From Gautieria morchelliformis (lineage: Eukaryota; Basidiomycota; Agaricomycetes; Gomphales; Gomphaceae): a stretch of 64,000 bases of DNA. The position numbers and the translations under genes were made by a program. Shown one piece after another: positions 21,605 through 32,827 of this stretch; within the stretch, counting starts at the first letter, position 1; every line of letters starts with the position of its first letter. Where the stretch lies: positions 62,001 to 126,000 of the forward strand of contig WHVA01000338.1 in NCBI GenBank assembly GCA_015179125.1, in the 5' to 3' direction. The notes under the pieces were generated by a model that was not told the origin of the DNA, searched no databases, and worked only from the letters and a program-made list of their open reading frames with translations.

Positions 21605-23285
21605 TGTCATGACCCATATATTTCCCTTACCCCACTATCTCTGTTCCCCCTCTCATCATTCCTCTTGCATCTTCGCCTGAGTTCGCCATACCCTCCGACC
21701 ACTCCCCCACTATGTTTGTTCCATTCGCCACTGGCATCATTCGCCAGCAGGCACGCCATCAAACACAATCGACACCCTTTACCCAGCGTGATGGTTCCTC
21801 ACTGGCCCCATCATCTTCTCGATCCAACCCCTTTAGGTGTTCATATGGCCGGGATGCATTCGCGGGACGTCTTACCCGTAGGTCGTGTGGGATCAACGCA
21901 GGAGACGAAGAGTCCATGCAGGGTGGTGTATATGCAGGTCCCAAGGCGTGTTTTCATACAAAGGAGCCTTCGCCCTCTTTCCTCTCCATCGTTTCATGTT
22001 TGCACCCCTCTTCCATTCTATTGTATGTCTATTTCATCTATTTGTATCATGACTGCGCACCCCTATCCAACCCTGATTCATGACGGCCTCTTTCCTATTC
22101 ACTGTTACCATACGAGGATTCACTATAAGTAGTTTACATTCGCATGTATATTCCTCAGGTCAATTATCATACGTCCATCTTGTGCAAAACCTGACCTCGC
22201 TGTGACTATCGTCTTGAGCCTTCTCCTGTAGATTTCTATCTTAGACCAGAGGAAGACTGAGGCATCACTGGTGAGTTTCCATACTTCATCTTCATTCCCT
22301 TAGCCTTTGAACTATTTTCTGTGCTGTCGGTGAAGGGCTCCGAAGGGGCACTTCGCCAGAGAAAGGATTGTCGCTACTTGTTACGACTGTTCATTTCCGA
22401 CTTCCGACCCTCAGTTCCGCCACACCTCTCCGCCCCTCCGATATTTCCGCAACACCTTCCGCCCCTCCGACATTTCCAACATTCCGCCCATTGTTCTATT
22501 CCCTTGTTCTTTCGACTCTATTACTCGGACCCACCGGACCCGTTTCATCATTCATCAAAACCACATATCCGGTCACCCTTGTAGTTCGTTGTCAGATATG
22601 TTTTCCCGACCCCTTGTTCTTTGCCATTGTTCTACCTTACCCTGAACCCCCCTTGTAGCCCCATTGTTCCCAATAGTTAGTTCCCACACATTGTCTACTC
22701 GACTTCCGCTTCCTCCGGAATTTGCTTAGTACCATACCAGTACTTGTTGTTCTGCGCTTTGTATAAAACCCCCTCATGTATGTCTGTTATTCTGAAATCA
22801 GATAATCACCTTCGATACTTGATTTCCTTCACTCCATCTCCTGTTCTTAGCACAGCGAGTCTAGCAAGATCTCAGTCTCTCTCAGCCTTCCGCCTCAGTT
22901 CCGACTCAAGTTCCAGCCAAACCTTTGGTTCAGTACTTTCCGACTTCCGACTCATTTCCGAAATACTTAGGACGATAGTTCATTGGGGGCGCAACCTATA
23001 AGTTGAAGCCGCTGTCCTTTCCAGTTCCGACTTAGTGGAAATCTCGATACGTAACACTACTTAGACAACCTTTCCGTGGCACCTTGCACATTACATCATC
23101 AAGTGCCATGGGCTATTTCGCTACGACTGTAGATAGGGCCTTCCCCGATCGGGTAGCCCTCTTATCTTCTGAACATTTATCGGTTCACCCCATTCGCCGA
23201 ACGGCATATATCTTCGCACAAGCTATTTGGGCATTCACTGTGTTCACTAATACACGATATTAACACCTAAAAACCAATATTGACA
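21605..23285 (-). mobile_element. Family A solo LTR, copy 2, split by a solo LTR-B
   Basis: Plus-strand ends TGTCATGACC and ATTGACA. Flanking bases GTCTT (21600-21604) and GTCTC (23286-23290) fit a slightly decayed 5-bp duplication. The sequence is the reverse complement of a single 783-bp plus 220-bp unit of the 4116-6363 LTR. Removing the nested 22379-23056 insertion gives about 1 kb. It interrupts the RNase H domain of gypsy-C between the WR and HYLEGSG motifs. Confidence 0.85.
22379..23056 (+). mobile_element. Solo LTR of family B nested in LTR-A
   Basis: It starts TGTTACGACTG and ends TACGTAACA, with target duplication CTACT at 22374-22378 and 23057-23061. A TATA-like GTATAAAAC occurs near 22763, supporting plus orientation. 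Related LTRs lie at 14920-15580 and 23647-24295 (both minus). Confidence 0.93.
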
Positions 23286-23646
23286 GTCTCCAATGTTGGA
23301 ATGCTTCAAAGATTGCCAGTAGCTCTTTATCATGGAGATCGTAATTGAGTTCAGCACCAGAAAAAGTCCAAGAGTGGAAAGCAACAGGATGTAGCTCGCC
23401 TTCATCATCAAACAGGGACAGGATTGCGCTGAGGGCATAATCTGAAGTGTTGGTTTCCAAAACCATGGGTCGGTTGGGAACCCAGTGTGACAGGATCGGA
23501 GCCAAAGTGAAAGCTTCCTTTAGGCAGTTGAAAGACTTTTGGCATCTTCGGTAAATGCCCAGGGGGTGCCTTTATGGGTAAGCCAAGTAAGGGGAACAGT
23601 GATGTCAGAATAATTGAAAATGAAGCCGCAATAGAAGTTGGCGAAG
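23286..23646 (-). pseudogene. gypsy-C RT thumb and RNase H fragment
   Basis: Minus strand: RT thumb (FNYSDITVPLTWLT...GTPWAFTEDA) from 23646, then RNase H (ETNTSDYALSAILS, GELHPVAFHS, ELNYDLHDKELLAIFEAF). The domain continues beyond LTR-A at 21599 with HYLEGSG. One frameshift or stop lies near 23540. gypsy-C is the oldest layer of this nest: LTR-A, gypsy-1 copy 2 and gypsy-B all interrupt it. Confidence 0.82.
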
Positions 23647-24295
23647 TGTTACGTATCGAGATTTCCGCTAAGTCGGAACTAGAAAGGACAGCGGCTTCAA
23701 CTTGTAGGTTGCGCCCCCAATGAACTATCGTCCTAGGTATTTCGGAAATGGGTCAGAAGTCGGAATGTACTGAACTGAAGGTTGGCCGGAACTTGAGGCG
23801 GAATTGAGGTGGAAGACGGAAGGCGGAGAGACTGAGGTCTTGCTAGACTCGCTGTGCTAAGAACAGGAGATGGAGCGAAGGAAATCAAGTATCAAAGGTG
23901 ATTATCTGATTGCAGAATAACAGACATACATGACAGGCTTTTATACAATGAGACAACAGGTAATGGGGTAGTACTAAGCAAATTCCGGGGGAAGCGGAAG
24001 TCGAGTAGACAATGCGTGGGAACTAACTAATTGGGAACAATGGGACTACAAGGGGGGTTCAGGGTAAAGTAAAACAATGCCAAAGGACAAGGGGACGGGA
24101 AAACATGTCTGACAACGAACTACAAGGGTGACCGGATATATGGTCTTGATGAACGATGAAGCGGGTCCGGTGGGTCCGAGTAATAGAGTCGAAAGAACAA
24201 GGGAATAGAACAATGGGCGGAATGTCGGAAATATCGGAGGGGCGGAAAGTGTTGCGGAACTGAAGGTCGGAAGTCGGAAATGAACGGTCATAACA
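23647..24295 (-). repeat. 3' LTR of gypsy-B (649 bp)
   Basis: It starts TGTTACGTATC and ends GGTCATAACA on the plus strand, matching the two solo LTR-B copies. No direct repeat links its two flanks, because the element body continues to the right. The adjacent minus-strand sequence AGAAGGGAGA is a plausible polypurine tract. Confidence 0.88.
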
Positions 24296-24381
24296 GTATC
24301 TCCCTTCTAAGGTCGAGCCCCGCAAGACCACAGGTTGGATCACGTGACCTGTGAACAAACGCGTCTTCTTTCCAATCCAAC

Positions 24382-25615
24382 ATGAGTGCCTCAATCGACT
24401 TCTCCAAGATGACGAGTGCCGAGATGAAACAGCATTTCGCGGACATGCTCACGCAAAAGGAACTGGCCGGAAAACACGAGGCCGAGGAAGCTGAGCGGAA
24501 AGAGAAGGAACGGTTGGAAGAGGAGCGCAGGGAGAAGGAGCGGAAAGAACAGGAGCATCAGGACCACGAGCGGAAGGAGAAGGCGGAACGGGACCGTAAG
24601 CGCCGCGAGGAGGAGTCGCGCCCTGCGAGGAACAGCGGAAACAGGACGTGGCCCAAAAAGCTGCGGAGGACAAGGCCGCGGCAGAAAAGGCGGGAAAGCA
24701 ACGGGTGAGTCGGAAATATTGTGTGCATAATTCCGAGGCTGACAGGCTACCAGAAAATTGTTGAATCCGAATCCGAGGCGGAATCGGAAGATACCGCGGG
24801 GAACACGCCGTCCCCATCCGGGAAGGGGAAGCAAAAGGACATTGTCCCTATGCTGAACCTTGTGGCGGAGCGGGCGGAAAAGGAGGGCGGATGAATTTCA
24901 GCAGGCCAGGAAGAACAAGCTGGCCCGCATGGTGGATTTGCGGGAATTGGGACCGGAGAATCCCACAACGCAGAAACGGAAAACGAGGGACGATGAAGAG
25001 GAGAAAGCCCCTTGCGACACGTGTGAGGTCAAGGGCTTGGAATGCGTGTGGTTGGAAAATCCACGGGAAACGGCCTGCGAACGGTGCCACGACAAGAAAA
25101 GGCGGTGCGTCGTAGACGGCTGTTCCACGAGGGTGGAGCGGAAAAGGCGAAAGGTCGAGACCGAGGGGCCTGAAACCCCTAAGTTGAAACTGGGACCGAG
25201 CGGGAAAAAGGCCGTGGAAGGCTTTCCGGTAACCGGGCAGTCGGAAACAGCGGTGCTCAATCGCTTCACCATGGCGTCACCTTTGCTCGATATCGCCGAG
25301 TTGTTGAGGGGTATCCGGAAAACACAACGCGGGATCCGAAACATTCTGCTGGAAATGGTGGAAGTCCAACGACATCAGGTGTTGTCGTTTCAAAATCAGA
25401 TGACCGTCATGTCGACGGTTTTGGAACAGCTGAAGCGGGAGTTCCGGTGGCGGAACGACTTGTTCCGGGACCAAATGGGGTTGCGAATGCGAGAGCAGGA
25501 GAATGGGGCGGAAACGAGGGTAGAGACCGAGCTGGTGAATGTGGAGATGGGGCATGCGGAAGAGGGTCCGGAAGCGGAGAACGAGGGAGAGGGGGAAACG
25601 ATGAGGGAGGAGTAG
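24382..25615 (+). CDS. Antisense gene inside gypsy-B with Zn2Cys6-type cysteine cluster
   Basis: This gene runs opposite to the retrotransposon, between its chromodomain and 3' LTR. The first part (24382-24708) starts MSASIDFSKMTSAEMKQ and continues as a long Glu/Lys/Arg helix. A GTGAGT...CCAG intron is likely at about 24705-24751; a frameshift near 24630 and a stop near 24893 break the frame. 24860-25615 is open for 251 codons. It contains the spacing CX2CX6CX10CX2CX6C at about 25014-25109 (CDTC to KKRRC) followed by basic residues, then leucine-rich helices and an acidic tail. The spacing fits the fungal Zn(II)2Cys6 binuclear cluster, so DNA binding is possible. Its role in the element is unknown. 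Confidence 0.6.
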
Positions 25616-25745
25616 GTGTCGAAGGGTCTTGTAATTAATTTCTTGAAGTGTCGGAAAATAGCGTATCGGAAAATTAATCGGATTTTGACATGTAACTTGG
25701 GAACTGTAAGATTCAATGGGGTATCGGAAATGGGGTCAGAATTGA

Positions 25746-26485
25746 CTAGGGCACGGAAATGGGGCCAGACTTATCGGGATATGACTTGTGAAAATCAGAG
25801 ACGAGGTCAGAGGCTTGATCGAGTTCCGTGGTGGAAATCCAGGAAGTCTCTTCGTCGGTGTTTTCATAGCCTGCCCACTTGACTAGGTACTGGAGTTGGC
25901 AGCGGTATTGTCTGTCCAGCTTGGAGTTGAGAATTTCCGAGATTTCATATTCCGGTTCTCTGTCGATGATTACCGGCGGAGGCGGAGGTTGTTCTCGATT
26001 CGGAATTGTATTCGGAACTGCAGGCTGAAGCATGGAGACATGGAATACCGGGTGTACTGCGCGCATATTGTCAGGAAGTCTGAGAGTGAAAGAACGACTG
26101 CCGGCCTTAGCGATGATCTCGTAAGGTCCAAGGTATTTTTCAGAGAGTTTCTTCGAGGGGCGAGTGGTGCGGAAGTTTTCAGCTTTGACAAAGACTTTGT
26201 CGCCAATCTCGAATGCCGGTTGCGGAAGTTGTTTCCGATCAGCGGAAGTCTGGTATCTCTTCTGGGCAGCGGAGATGTTCTCTCGGAGGTGTTAGTGAAG
26301 GTCGTCGAGTTCTACAACGAAATCTCGGGCTCTTGCAGAAGCGAGGTCACGTTCAGGGTGTATGGCGAGATTCGGGTGGTAGCCCCTGTTGGCGTAGAAG
26401 TGCGAAATTCCGGTGGTAGTGGAAGGCGCATTGTTGTAGGCAAATTCCGCAAGGGGAACGAGGTCGGAAAAGATTTGCTTCGGGC
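25746..26485 (-). pseudogene. gypsy-B integrase C-terminus and chromodomain
   Basis: Minus strand, in order: an integrase tail with ENISAAQKRYQTSADRK and FVKAENFRTTRPSKKLSEKY (26300-26130), MRAVHPVFHVSMLQP (26066-26020), then a chromodomain (EYEISEILNSKLDRQYRCQL, YLVKWAGYENTDEETSW) ending near 25746. Sequence upstream of about 26485 is replaced by Helitron sequence, so RT, RNase H and the integrase core are missing. It has a classical chromodomain with the YLVKW core, unlike the more diverged one in gypsy-1. Confidence 0.85.
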
Positions 26486-26488
26486 GGG

Positions 26489-26813
26489 TCGTGGTCCATA
26501 TGTCCTCAAGCTACAGGGTGAACTGTATCATCTTCATGGCTCTCTCCTCCCAGACCATGAACCGGATACAACGTATGCCCAGCTTTACATATATGATCCA
26601 GCATTGGCTTTGGCAAAGAGGAAGACACGTAACCCAGGTCTGTCTCCAACTGTCATGGGAGACTTGCAGGAAATGCTCCTGGTCTGCAATCCTCATGTCG
26701 CCATATATAAACAAGCAGCTGAGCACATCCACTCGGCGCCGTTGTGCTCTCACTCCCATCTTTGGCAAGCCGCACCAGAGAGACTGACTTTGGACAGCGC
26801 CAACAGTGTTTGA
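26489..26813 (+). pseudogene. Fragment of autonomous Helitron helicase protein (region before Rep)
   Basis: The reading frame shows GPYVLKLQGELYHLHGSLLP, then YAQLYIYDPALALAKR and MGDLQEMLLVCNPHVAIYKQAAE. This matches the conserved N-terminal part of fungal and plant Helitron helicase-like proteins (HGQxYHRxGSLLP...FAQLYIYD...LNPxVxxF pattern). The match ends near 26735. Flanks are gypsy-B on the left and unassigned sequence on the right. It is a short fragment with no Rep or helicase motifs left. Confidence 0.75.
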
Positions 26814-27365
26814 ACAGTGCAGCCAATTTTTCTAAAATCCACACCAGAGTATATACATGTTTCAACTTTGCGATGGTGATTTTGTACTAGCCAACAATAT
26901 ATAATAAAGTCAGAAATACATGTACCTGTATAGTATCCCGAGTTCCCATTACTTCAATAGTATCACTGAGCGCATCAGTGCAAGATGTCGCTCCCGTTTG
27001 CAGCCTCACCTGAGCAGAATGCAGCTCAGTCCGGACCAACACCTCTGAGTCATAACGCGGCGTCAGGAAGAGGACGAGGGCAGATCAGAGACCGAAAAAA
27101 GGTTCGTGAGCGGCAGGGTGATAGAGTTTCTTCAGGTCCAAACTGTCAAATTGGTTGGGTTCCCAGAGCTTAGCGCTTGAATCGGCATGGTCTCCTCCAC
27201 CAAGTCCATTGTTGGCAAGCTTCTCGCTATGAAATCCTTGTGCTAGCTGTTTTGCGTGCCCCATACCCCGGGTGCTTTTTTGGGCGTCTTGCACGAACGA
27301 TCATCTCTATCCAACGCTCAGGTTCACATACCGACCCTTACATAATTCACCGGTGCGTACTAACG
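26814..27365. other. Unassigned, no gene supported
   Basis: A short open stretch at 26985-27173 is rich in Arg, Lys and Ser but shows no motif. The rest is AT-rich or unclear. It may be decayed Helitron sequence following the helicase fragment. Confidence 0.5.
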
Positions 27366-28869
27366 AGATGACTGAGGGGTAATGCGACAGCGCGCGCTGC
27401 CGGGAGCCGAGAATAGAAAGAAGGGGCTGGATTCGAAGATCGGAGCAGGCGGGCGCTTCTCGGGATGGGTTGATCGACAAGCTTCTGGGCTTCTGCTTCC
27501 TAAGCTGATGCGTGCCTTGTGGCGTGGCGTGCCAGCGAAGTGCCCCGTGCGCTTGACGTGAATCGAGCCTCAATGCATCAATATATCTGATCACCGATCG
27601 ATCACTTCGATCATGATCGCGATCAAAACTGCCATGTTGGGTGGCGTGCACGCTCTTAATGGCGGTACACATCGTACGTACGTCACTGGTACGATGCTCC
27701 ATATATAAGACAGTCGTGCGGCGGCATTCCACTCTGGTCTGCGCCGTACCCTCAACCCCCACCCCGTCACTCGACTAGTACTCACCATGCGCGTCGTCTT
27801 CAGCCACTCGATTGTGTGTTCCTCCCCGCTACCCTGGCTGCACCTGTCCCCAAGGCGAACCTTCCCACGAAGCTGGTGAGCGTCTTTCTTCTTCGCCATC
27901 ACCATGTGCAGCGTTGACTAAACTGCACGTGACGATGCTGCAGGGAGCGAGTTCGTAGACCGGGACAGTACCCAGCTCGATGCCACCACCTCGTTGTAGG
28001 CCGAACTCGAGGGTCGATATTCCCGTAGTTGGAGCGCGGTGCCATGATCGTCTTTGTCATTCCTAACCCGCTGCGCCCATTCTCCATCCCACCAACCGCC
28101 CTCACCATAGCAACCGGCGGCCATCCGCTTCGTGTACTATAGAGTTAGCCCCTTCGATGAAAAGGTGGCGTTCTCGTCTTCGCCATATCCTCTCTGCCTC
28201 TCCCGCCGCCGTGTTAGTACTCGTATCCGTATTTGTCCCCGTATTTCACGTCATAATAATTTGAACCCACCCCCTCTCTCCTTCTCACCTCCCCCATCAC
28301 AATCCTAATCTCATTCGCTTTCATTTCCTCCCCAATGTAAATCCCACCTCCAATTCCAAATTTATATAAATATAAAACTCAACTTGCACACATTTTTCCT
28401 GTCTCCTGCGAGCATACGCACAATGAGCATTGTATAATAAACACGCGCGCTTGCGGTCGTTAGATTCGACACAGCATGCAGGCCACCCAGCCGACTGAGG
28501 TCACGGCACAGTGGATACATAGCGCAAGTGTGGGAGCTTGGGCGGCGGCCGCGATGATTAGCTAAGGCGCCTAAACTTTCGCCGCGTAAGATCCCGCAGG
28601 GTGATACCGAAGAGTGCGGCAACAGTGTTCCATGAATGGCACGATCTCACTGTCATCACAATTCCAATCAAATATATGTCGTTGGCCTTGGTCTACTTGG
28701 TCTAGAAGGTTCTGCAAGCCGGGGCTGAGAGTCCGCCGTTTCCGGGTTCCCTTCGATTGCACCCAGGAAACTCTGTTCAGTATCCATCAGAAAAAAACGG
28801 TTTCTCCGCACCCCGGGCACGAGACAGAAACCGTCGATCCGCGGGTGGGTTCATAACCATTCCTCATTT
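27366..28869 (+). repeat. Direct duplicated segment, copy 1 (about 1.5 kb)
   Basis: It matches 42594-44064 at high identity from AGATGACT to CATTCCTCATTT. It contains a TATA-like CCATATATAAGACAG at about 27699 and an ATG at 27787. A small exon there could encode a secretion-signal-like FLAATLAAPVPK if a frame break is ignored, followed by an intron-like GTGAGC...CTGCAG. An opposing short frame (28762-28571, DQVDQGQRHIFDWNCDDSE) is shared by both copies. No intact gene can be supported. Confidence 0.85.
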
Positions 28870-30655
28870 ATCTCCCCACTCTTAATGCACTCGCTTCTTC
28901 TACAGATTTATGCGCAGTCAGGGACCTTACTTGCGATCACTACGCCAAAAGATCTTGTTCGCGTAGACCACAGATCTATGCAGCCCGAGCAGGAAGAGGA
29001 AACTAAGTCTAAATTGGAGCAATTATTTCAAAAGTGCGTTCGAGAAGGCCAATAGAGTAATTGCATTTGCTTCAGGTAGCTTCTAAGTCTGTGGATTGAC
29101 AGCGGCCATTAGATGCTCACGGCACCACTCACCCTCATGGTCCCTCTCGTCCATTAGGATACCATGGTGAGTCATCCAACCCCCTGTATCTCGTGACGTT
29201 GACTCCACAAACCTCCAGCAATTACGTGTATCTTACTCAAGTGGTGTATGACGTGAAAACCTGTGGGTGGCTAACAGGGTCTCGCACCCGAAAGGCTGGC
29301 ATGTCCGGGGTCACCGGTGACAATATGCACTGTCGTGGTTTCGTCGAGGCCTATGTGGTCAATGTTAAATTACGACTTTCAATACATGTCACTTGGAACA
29401 TGCATGTTCAGAGTGATATGTATTGGAGGCTGTAATTTATACAATATTTACAGGCTCCTCCTCGTCATCAATATGGGGATTATTAACATTAGGTATTCTA
29501 ACTGCCTAGCATCTCATCAGTGAATGGTGAGTCACTAGATATAACAGATTATCGAGGTACGAGAAGAAATAATCGCCTCGAGGGCTCAGCCCTCTGCCGA
29601 CAAATCATGCGAAGGGCTCTGTTCGGGGATGTTCCACTACTACGACATGGATCCATGCGCAAAACCACTGGACAGTCACGGTTACGCATTCCTTATTCTT
29701 TACGAATTTGATGCTGGCGTGACGAGTCTTGTGATCTATCCAGGTTAGGGAGGGCGATGAATGAGATCTTTCCGTAAACGTACATTTGTACCCTCAAGTT
29801 TCTACCCTTGTAGTACTTACTTGGGTATTACGGTTCGGAGAGATTGGGTCTTGAGCTCAGGGCTTATGTGGCAGCACGACTCGTGAATAAGCGAAGTGTA
29901 CAAGTCCAAAGCAGCTTAGGAGATCTAGAAATGTTGACTTGCAAGTGGCGACCGGCGCTTAGCAGTGTACACTTGTGGACAGTTGCCACGTGCACGACCG
30001 ATCGGCTTCTGTGGGTCCCGGTGGGTCCACTCAGACTCCACTGACCCTGATTTCCGCAGCCGTTCCTCGTTCTCCGGTAACAAAGCCTGCATCCCCTAAC
30101 CCATCACAAGCCCGGCCTGAAGGGAATGAACTGATGCCAACGGGCGTCGCCACGAGACATTGCTTTACACTACGGCCTAAGGGATCTCGCACCTAGCAGA
30201 AGTAGTAGCAGAATATGATCACGTATATATTGATACCACTGAGATGCAGAGCTTCAAGCTGGAAATCATAACCCGAGTAACCCCACGGTCATCACCACTT
30301 ATACCCTCTTAAAACTAATATTCAGGCTAAACTTCGTTCTAGTTCAATCAATAGCCTGCGCCACGCATGACAGAAACGACTGATTCACCATTTGCCTGCA
30401 TCATCTGTCACCTCGCAATCACTTGTTGAGAACGTTACACTCCACACCTCAAGCGTAAGGTCATGAGAAAGATTCACCATACTAGTCCATGGGGCTAGAA
30501 TACAACGTCATCATGGAGCTTGAGTTGATCAAACAATTAAGTAGGCGAACACAGATGAGCAGCGCCTACTTACTCCACCCGACCTCCCTGAATCTGTTAT
30601 GATGCGTCAGTGTGAGCGGTGACGCACAGACCCACAGCGTAATAAGACGCCAGAG
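28870..30655. other. Intergenic, no recognisable gene
   Basis: Only short open frames without motifs are present. About 28911-29055 has coding-like composition (QSGTLLAITTPKDLVRVD then a Glu/Lys stretch) after a CTTCTACAG acceptor-like site and could be an exon remnant. 28864-28886 matches the empty target site of the Tc1-like element at 52283. Confidence 0.5.
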
Positions 30656-30658
30656 CAG

Positions 30659-30664
30659 TATAAG
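30659..30664 (+). promoter_or_regulatory. TATA-like box of the secreted protein gene
   Basis: TATAAG lies 92 bp before the ATG at 30756 and is followed by a pyrimidine-rich stretch, a normal fungal core promoter spacing. Confidence 0.5.
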
Positions 30665-30755
30665 AGAGGTCATCTCCAGCTCACTTCAAACCAGCCCGAA
30701 GCAAAACCACCTTTCCTTTCAACCCAACAACGCTCATATTCGTACATAACCTATA

Positions 30756-31269
30756 ATGAAATTCTTCTCCAACTCTACTATCCTCTCGCTCACTTGCCTT
30801 GCTGGTTACGCCACCTTCGCCTCCGCCGCTGCTAATGTCAACGAATGCTCCGTCACTCACGGTAGCAGCGGAAACTCCTTTACGATAAGCGTCGCTGGGG
30901 TTGCAGACGCTAGCGAGTCTACCATATGCGGTCACTCAGCCGGCGACATTTTTAGTTCAGCCTCATCATTCTCCACCAAAGTCGTCAGCAAAGTCGATTG
31001 TCACACAGCCTCTTTTGGTGGCGACCAGAACACCATGTCCCTCACTGTCACCCTCAACAAACAGTCGCCGGCCGTGCAGTTACAAGCGTTGACCAATGGC
31101 ATAACTGCTGCCTTCGGGATTGCGGGTGTCAGCTTCCCCAGCAGTGTTTGCGACCTATCTGGCGTCCCTGCCCGTAGAATGAAACCACGGTAAGTCCACC
31201 AGACTGTCTGAGCTGGATCGAGCTTCACCGATTTTATCCCGCAGATGGGTACCGTCGTCTGCAGACTGA
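30756..31269 (+). CDS. Small secreted cysteine-containing protein, probably intact
   Basis: Exon 1 30756-31189, intron 31190-31244 (GTAAGT...CGCAG, 55 nt), exon 2 31245-31269; 152 aa. If the intron is not used, translation stops two codons later, at TAA 31191-31193 (145 aa). The N-terminus MKFFSNSTILSLTCLAGYAT followed by FASA is a classical signal peptide, with cleavage expected near residue 24-25. The mature part is Ser/Thr/Val-rich with four cysteines (NECS, TICGH, DCHT, VCDL) and no known domain. No stops or frameshifts occur, and a TATA-like box lies upstream, unlike the decayed neighbours. Likely secreted or cell-wall associated. Function unknown. Confidence 0.75.
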
Positions 31270-32129
31270 ATATATTAATAACCATAATAGGCGTGCCATC
31301 TGTGTGAGGAATGGGGAGCTGATTTAATATCGTGGATGTTATATAGTTGTGGATAAAATGTATGCTAGTCATCAATCTGAAAAACGACAAGGGGGTGATG
31401 TTGATCTGCAAGGTCATTGCCGCGCTCCTATTCCGGTTCTACGACCCCAGCGCTGGGCGTATTCTGACAAGTTGTGCAAGGACGGTAAAGTGAAGTGCAG
31501 AAAGAAACAAAGTCTGATCTGACAGATCATGGAGCATTGGAGACTTTCATCATGAGGACCGGGCCACAACGAGCCTTGAATTTGTAGTGGCATGGGGACC
31601 ATGCGGCGCTTTGCTATGTAACCGACGTAAAAGCAAGGGATATTTTGAGGTCAATATCTGGAGACACGCTACGCCCCTTTGTTCCGGTCAAACCTCATTA
31701 TATATCGCGTGAATGAACAGGGGGGGAGTGTGATACTCTTGCGATGGAACCGCGACAGTAAATCTGCCCACCGAAGTCGACGGTGAGAGTATATGTAGAA
31801 GAGACTTCAAGCTCGCAAACATGTGTAACACGGACTGATGAAATGCTCAAACAAAAATTGAACGCATGGTGATGTCTGGCTTCTGGCTTCGTCAAGTGGA
31901 CGCCATCCCACATTCCACACCCCGGTGTAGAATGGTCGCGATTTGAAAGGTTCCATCCAGTGTGCGGGAATCAGGACATGAAGAGCAGTCTTATTGATCG
32001 ACAAGAAACCAATAAATCGTTAACATCGTTAGTCATGCGGAGACACACTGGCAGGACAGAGTACATGGATATCGATACGACGCGTGTTGAATATCGGATA
32101 TCGGTACATAATTGATCTTGGCCACCTCA
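31270..32129. other. Intergenic, no gene supported
   Basis: Short random frames only, no motifs or repeats noticed. Confidence 0.5.
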
Positions 32130-32760
32130 ACGCTGTTACGCTAAGTGTACATAGCTCAGCGTTATTACGCGGAATGGTACAAGACCAGATGTCACACACC
32201 AGTATTCATTTACGTATCCCGCTGCCAAATGTCGCGCTACATGAGCAGCGTTAGCCGTTATGCACGCACGGAACAGGAAATTCTTACATGTTATCTACCA
32301 CACCAAAGGTCTGTTTTCTGCTTGGAATCGACACCACCTATGAAACGCTCAGGTATCCACACGTCGGCATCCTCTCCCCAGAGTCCAGACAGATGACAGT
32401 CGAAGGGAATATTTAATAAGATACTGGATACGTAAATGTGGCACTCGCCTGCTGTACGCTTCCGACGGATATCAATACTCTAGCTCTCTGACCCTCACTC
32501 ACAGGAATGCTGGTAATTTCCTGACCAGTCAGAGTGAATTGGGGAGCATTTGGGATGATGTCCTCGCGACCCGCCTCACGCGACAATCTGTGCCGCCATG
32601 CCCTAACGCGAGCATGGTGTCATTCGTGCACTCACAGACACCTGCGGCAGAGTATATGCCAAGATAGGAGAGACATACCATAATAGCATTCATACCTCAG
32701 TGAGCCGATTGCCCTGGCGTAAGGCACTTCTGTGCTCGGGCCCGTCGAATCTAAAGGTGC
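32130..32760 (-). pseudogene. P450-C: cytochrome P450 3' remnant
   Basis: Minus strand pieces match P450-B in order: a K-helix-like GSLRYE near 32700 (ETLRYHP in P450-B), AGREDIIPNAPQFTLTGQEI near 32570, SIPVSEGQ near 32500, WGEDADVWIPERF near 32370 (PERF motif) and a decayed heme region near 32215, where the CxG cysteine is lost to a stop. An extra stretch of about 100 nt breaks the K-helix exon. No 5' half was found. Its AGREDIIPN region is closer to P450-A than to P450-B. Confidence 0.72.
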
Positions 32761-32827
32761 GGTGAGTTTGGTACAACATTGATGCGATTGTGAGACTATA
32801 CGTATACAGTGCAAGCCACGTCAGATC

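Noticed and set aside
25896-26813. Single 305-aa plus-strand gene
   Set aside because: The first two thirds are antisense to gypsy-B integrase/chromodomain; only the last part is Helitron coding. It is a chance fusion.
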